Assembly (NCBI GenBank): GCA_910578235.1
Contig: CAJTPP010000027.1
Location: 19,100 to 27,579 of the forward strand
Direction: 5' to 3'
From: an uncultured Clostridia bacterium
Lineage (GTDB): Bacteria; Bacillota; Clostridia; UBA1381
Length of the DNA: 8,480 nt
The translations under genes and the position numbers were made by a program. Of this stretch, positions 6,633-8,480 are shown one piece after another. The notes beneath the pieces are model-generated. The model saw only the letters and a list, made by a program, of their open reading frames with translations, had not been told where the DNA came from and did not search any database. Numbering within the stretch: position 1 is the first letter of the stretch; the number at the start of each line of letters is the position of its first letter.

Positions 6633-7895
6633 ATGGGAATGACTATGACGCAGAAAATTCTTGCTAATGCGGCCGGAAAAGATAATGTTAAAGCCGGAGA
6701 GCTGATAATGGCTGATTTAAATCTTGTTCTCGGCAATGATATTACAACTCCTGTTGCCATAGGAGAATTTGATAAAATAGGACAAGGCAGCGTGTTTGAC
6801 AAATCCAAAATAGCTCTTGTGCCGGATCACTTTACTCCGAATAAGGATATAAAATCAGCTCAGCAGGCGCTGAAAGTGAGAAACTTTGCAAAAGATCAGG
6901 ATATTGTAAATTATTTTGAGGTTGGAGAGGTTGGCATTGAGCATGCTCTTCTGCCGGAAAAAGGACTTGTCGTGGCCGGTGATGTTGTCATAGGCGCAGA
7001 TTCACACACATGTACATACGGTGCGCTGGGAGCGTTTTCGACAGGTGTAGGCTCGACAGATATGGCTGCTGGAATGGCGACCGGAAAGGCATGGTTTAAA
7101 GTGCCTGAGGCTATTAAGTTTAATCTTACTGGTCGTTTAAACAAATATACAAGCGGTAAGGATCTTATTTTACATATTATAGGTATGATCGGGGTCGATG
7201 GAGCACTGTATAAATCAATGGAATTTACGGGCGAGGGTATGCGTTCCCTTACAATGGATGACAGATTTACCATAGCTAATATGGCGATTGAAGCGGGAGC
7301 CAAAAACGGCATATTTGAAGTTGACGAGTTTACGGTTGACTATATGAAAAATCATTCGGACAGGGAATACACTGTGTTTAAAGCCGATGAGGATGCTGAA
7401 TATGTACAAGTAATTGACATTGATTTGTCAACAGTACCGCATACAGTCGCTTTTCCGCATCTTCCTGAAAATGCGAGAACTCCAGAAAACTGGGGGAATA
7501 TTAATATTGATCAGGTGGTAATAGGATCATGCACAAACGGACGCATTTCAGATCTTCAGAGAGCCGCTCAAATCCTCAAAGGAAAGAAGGTAAAGAAAGG
7601 AATAAGAGCTATTGTATTTCCCGCGACACAGTCAGTGTATCTGGAAGCTCTGAAAGACGGAACCTTGTCAGCGCTTGTGGAAGCGGGCTGCGTAATTTCC
7701 GCGCCGACATGCGGCCCTTGTCTCGGCGGACATATGGGTATACTGGCTGAGGGAGAAAGATGTGTTTCGACAACGAACAGAAACTTTATCGGACGTATGG
7801 GACACATTGAGAGCGAGGTGTATCTCGCAAGCCCCGAAGTGGCGGCAGCAAGCGCTGTGACAGGAAAAATAACAGCACCCGAGGAGGTTATGTAA
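6633..7895 (+). CDS. leuC: 3-isopropylmalate dehydratase, large subunit
   Basis: This is the iron-sulphur subunit of isopropylmalate isomerase, which with LeuD converts 2-isopropylmalate to 3-isopropylmalate via dehydration and rehydration in leucine synthesis. At 420 aa it is the short LeuC type found in clostridia, archaea and Thermotoga rather than the ~466-aa enterobacterial form. The three [4Fe-4S] ligands are visible: C300 in GSCTNGRISDL, and C360 and C363 in PTCGPCLGG. The aconitase-family motif GADSHTCTYGALGAF starts at residue 121. The start MGMTMTQKIL is the usual one for the family, and AGAGGTGA at 6619-6626 lies six bases upstream of it, which excludes the ATGs at 6639 and 6645. 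leuD follows after 2 bp. The short LeuC type overlaps in sequence with homoaconitase (HacA), but the clustering with leuD and a probable leuB favours the leucine role. Confidence 0.96.
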   Translation: MGMTMTQKILANAAGKDNVKAGELIMADLNLVLGNDITTPVAIGEFDKIGQGSVFDKSKIALVPDHFTPNKDIKSAQQALKVRNFAKDQDIVNYFEVGEVGIEHALLPEKGLVVAGDVVIGADSHTCTYGALGAFSTGVGSTDMAAGMATGKAWFKVPEAIKFNLTGRLNKYTSGKDLILHIIGMIGVDGALYKSMEFTGEGMRSLTMDDRFTIANMAIEAGAKNGIFEVDEFTVDYMKNHSDREYTVFKADEDAEYVQVIDIDLSTVPHTVAFPHLPENARTPENWGNINIDQVVIGSCTNGRISDLQRAAQILKGKKVKKGIRAIVFPATQSVYLEALKDGTLSALVEAGCVISAPTCGPCLGGHMGILAEGERCVSTTNRNFIGRMGHIESEVYLASPEVAAASAVTGKITAPEEVM

Positions 7896-7897
7896 AA

Positions 7898-8386
7898 ATG
7901 AAAGCAAACGGAACAGTTATAAAATACGGTGATAATATAGATACTGACGTAATTATTCCTGCAAGATACCTTACAACGTCATTGCCGGAGGAACTTGCCA
8001 AGCATTGTATGGAGGATATTGATAAGGATTTTGCAAATAAAGTTAACAAGGGAGACATTATGGTGGGAGGATCGAATTTTGGATGCGGTTCTTCACGTGA
8101 GCATGCTCCTATCGCGATAAAAGCAAGCGGAATTTCATGTGTAATAGCAAAGGATTTCGCGCGTATTTTCTACAGAAATTCAATTAATATCGGACTTCCT
8201 ATTCTTGAATGCGCGGAAGCGTCAGAGGATATTGATGCTGGTAATGAAGTTGAGGTTGATTTTGATACCGGAGTTATTACAAATAAAACAAAAAATAAGA
8301 CATATCAGGCGGAGGCTTTCCCTGAGTTTATGCAGGGAATAATAAATGCTGGTGGTCTTGTGGAATATATTAAAAAGACTAATTAA
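7898..8386 (+). CDS. leuD: 3-isopropylmalate dehydratase, small subunit
   Basis: This is the swivelling-domain partner of LeuC, which supplies substrate-binding residues to the shared active site. At 162 aa it matches the short LeuD type that pairs with short LeuC. Visible landmarks are DNIDTDVIIPARYLTT (residues 12-27), the substrate-binding loop GCGSSREHA (62-70), and AKDFARIFYRNSINIGLP, all typical of the family. The loop YLTT (24-27) lacks the arginine reported in the YLRT loop of methanogen homoaconitase, which argues for isopropylmalate rather than homoaconitate; this is inference. The gene starts 2 bp after the leuC stop. Its ribosome binding site GGAGG (7883-7887) lies inside the last leuC codons, so translation is probably coupled. 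It shares the promoter at 6573-6601. Confidence 0.96.
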   Translation: MKANGTVIKYGDNIDTDVIIPARYLTTSLPEELAKHCMEDIDKDFANKVNKGDIMVGGSNFGCGSSREHAPIAIKASGISCVIAKDFARIFYRNSINIGLPILECAEASEDIDAGNEVEVDFDTGVITNKTKNKTYQAEAFPEFMQGIINAGGLVEYIKKTN

Positions 8387-8404
8387 ATCATACAGAATTT
8401 ATAC

Positions 8405-8410
8405 GGAGGA
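8405..8410 (+). promoter_or_regulatory. ribosome binding site of the truncated dehydrogenase gene
   Basis: GGAGGA ends six bases before the ATG at 8417. The 30-bp gap after leuD holds no terminator, so the third gene belongs to the same operon. The site matters because only 64 bases of the gene are visible. Confidence 0.8.
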
Positions 8411-8416
8411 ATTATT

Positions 8417-8480
8417 ATGTCGGAATTTAACGCGGCGCTTATTCCCGGGGACGGAATAGGACCTGAAATTGTCTCGGCGG
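8417..8480 (+). CDS. leuB: isopropylmalate/isocitrate dehydrogenase family protein, 5' end only (probably leuB)
   Basis: Only the first 21 codons are in the window. They contain the N-terminal signature LIPGDGIGPEIV shared by 3-isopropylmalate dehydrogenase and NAD-dependent isocitrate dehydrogenase, enzymes that oxidise and decarboxylate a 2-hydroxyacid with NAD. Position directly after leuC and leuD, with a good ribosome binding site and no terminator between, makes 3-isopropylmalate dehydrogenase (LeuB, making 2-oxoisocaproate) the most likely product. The visible residues cannot separate LeuB from isocitrate dehydrogenase, whose N-termini often read the same. The diagnostic substrate-binding helix lies beyond the window. 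Family assignment is strong; the leuB symbol rests on context. Confidence 0.75.
   Translation, partial: MSEFNAALIPGDGIGPEIVSA

Noticed and set aside
6911..7312. 133-codon open frame on the - strand inside leuC
   Set aside because: It lies wholly within leuC, whose protein shows all family motifs. The antisense translation is a low-complexity shadow with no recognisable domain or ribosome binding site.
7568..7907. Overlapping - strand open frames across the end of leuC
   Set aside because: Both are shadows of leuC, with Cys/Arg/Ser-rich translations and no family resemblance.

Overview
The window is AT-rich and densely coding, and every supported gene lies on the + strand. Strong AGGAGG-type ribosome binding sites, sigma-A-like promoters with 17-bp spacers and the gene families present point to a member of the Bacillota, most likely an anaerobic Clostridia species. 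The large beta-L-arabinofuranosidase-type glycosidase would fit a gut or plant-fibre habitat. Genus and habitat are inference.

Layout. (1) Positions 2-1126 hold the 3' part of a BaiN/HI0933-like flavoprotein gene whose FAD-binding N-terminus lies upstream of the window. It is followed after 16 bp by an unrecognised 187-aa multi-pass membrane protein (1143-1706). (2) A small 98-aa unknown protein (1818-2114) forms a complete single-gene unit, with an extended -10 promoter in front and a perfect 19-bp inverted-repeat terminator behind. (3) A MATE-family efflux protein (2228-3559) has its own short promoter region. After a 66-bp gap with no terminator comes a 965-aa multidomain glycoside hydrolase of the GH127/GH146 type (3626-6523). 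(4) A clear TTTACA-17-TATAAT promoter (6573-6601) then drives leuC (6633-7895), leuD (7898-8386) and the first 64 bases of an isopropylmalate/isocitrate dehydrogenase-family gene (8417 onward), probably leuB.

How the genes work together. leuC and leuD encode the two subunits of isopropylmalate isomerase. With leuB they would carry out the middle steps of leucine synthesis, from 2-isopropylmalate to 2-oxoisocaproate. leuA is not in the window and the leader is too short for a T-box, so any leucine control must act elsewhere or by a protein repressor. The glycosidase has its catalytic Glu/Cys and zinc ligands intact but no signal peptide, so it probably acts in the cytoplasm on imported arabino-oligosaccharides. 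The MATE gene beside it may be co-transcribed, but the functional link is unclear.

I see no CRISPR array, mobile element, tRNA, rRNA or phage gene. The most unusual material is in the glycosidase: an extra N-terminal domain, a polar insertion followed by a cysteine-rich stretch, and two C-terminal accessory domains on an apparently cytoplasmic enzyme. Nothing in the window amounts to a clearly new multi-gene system.
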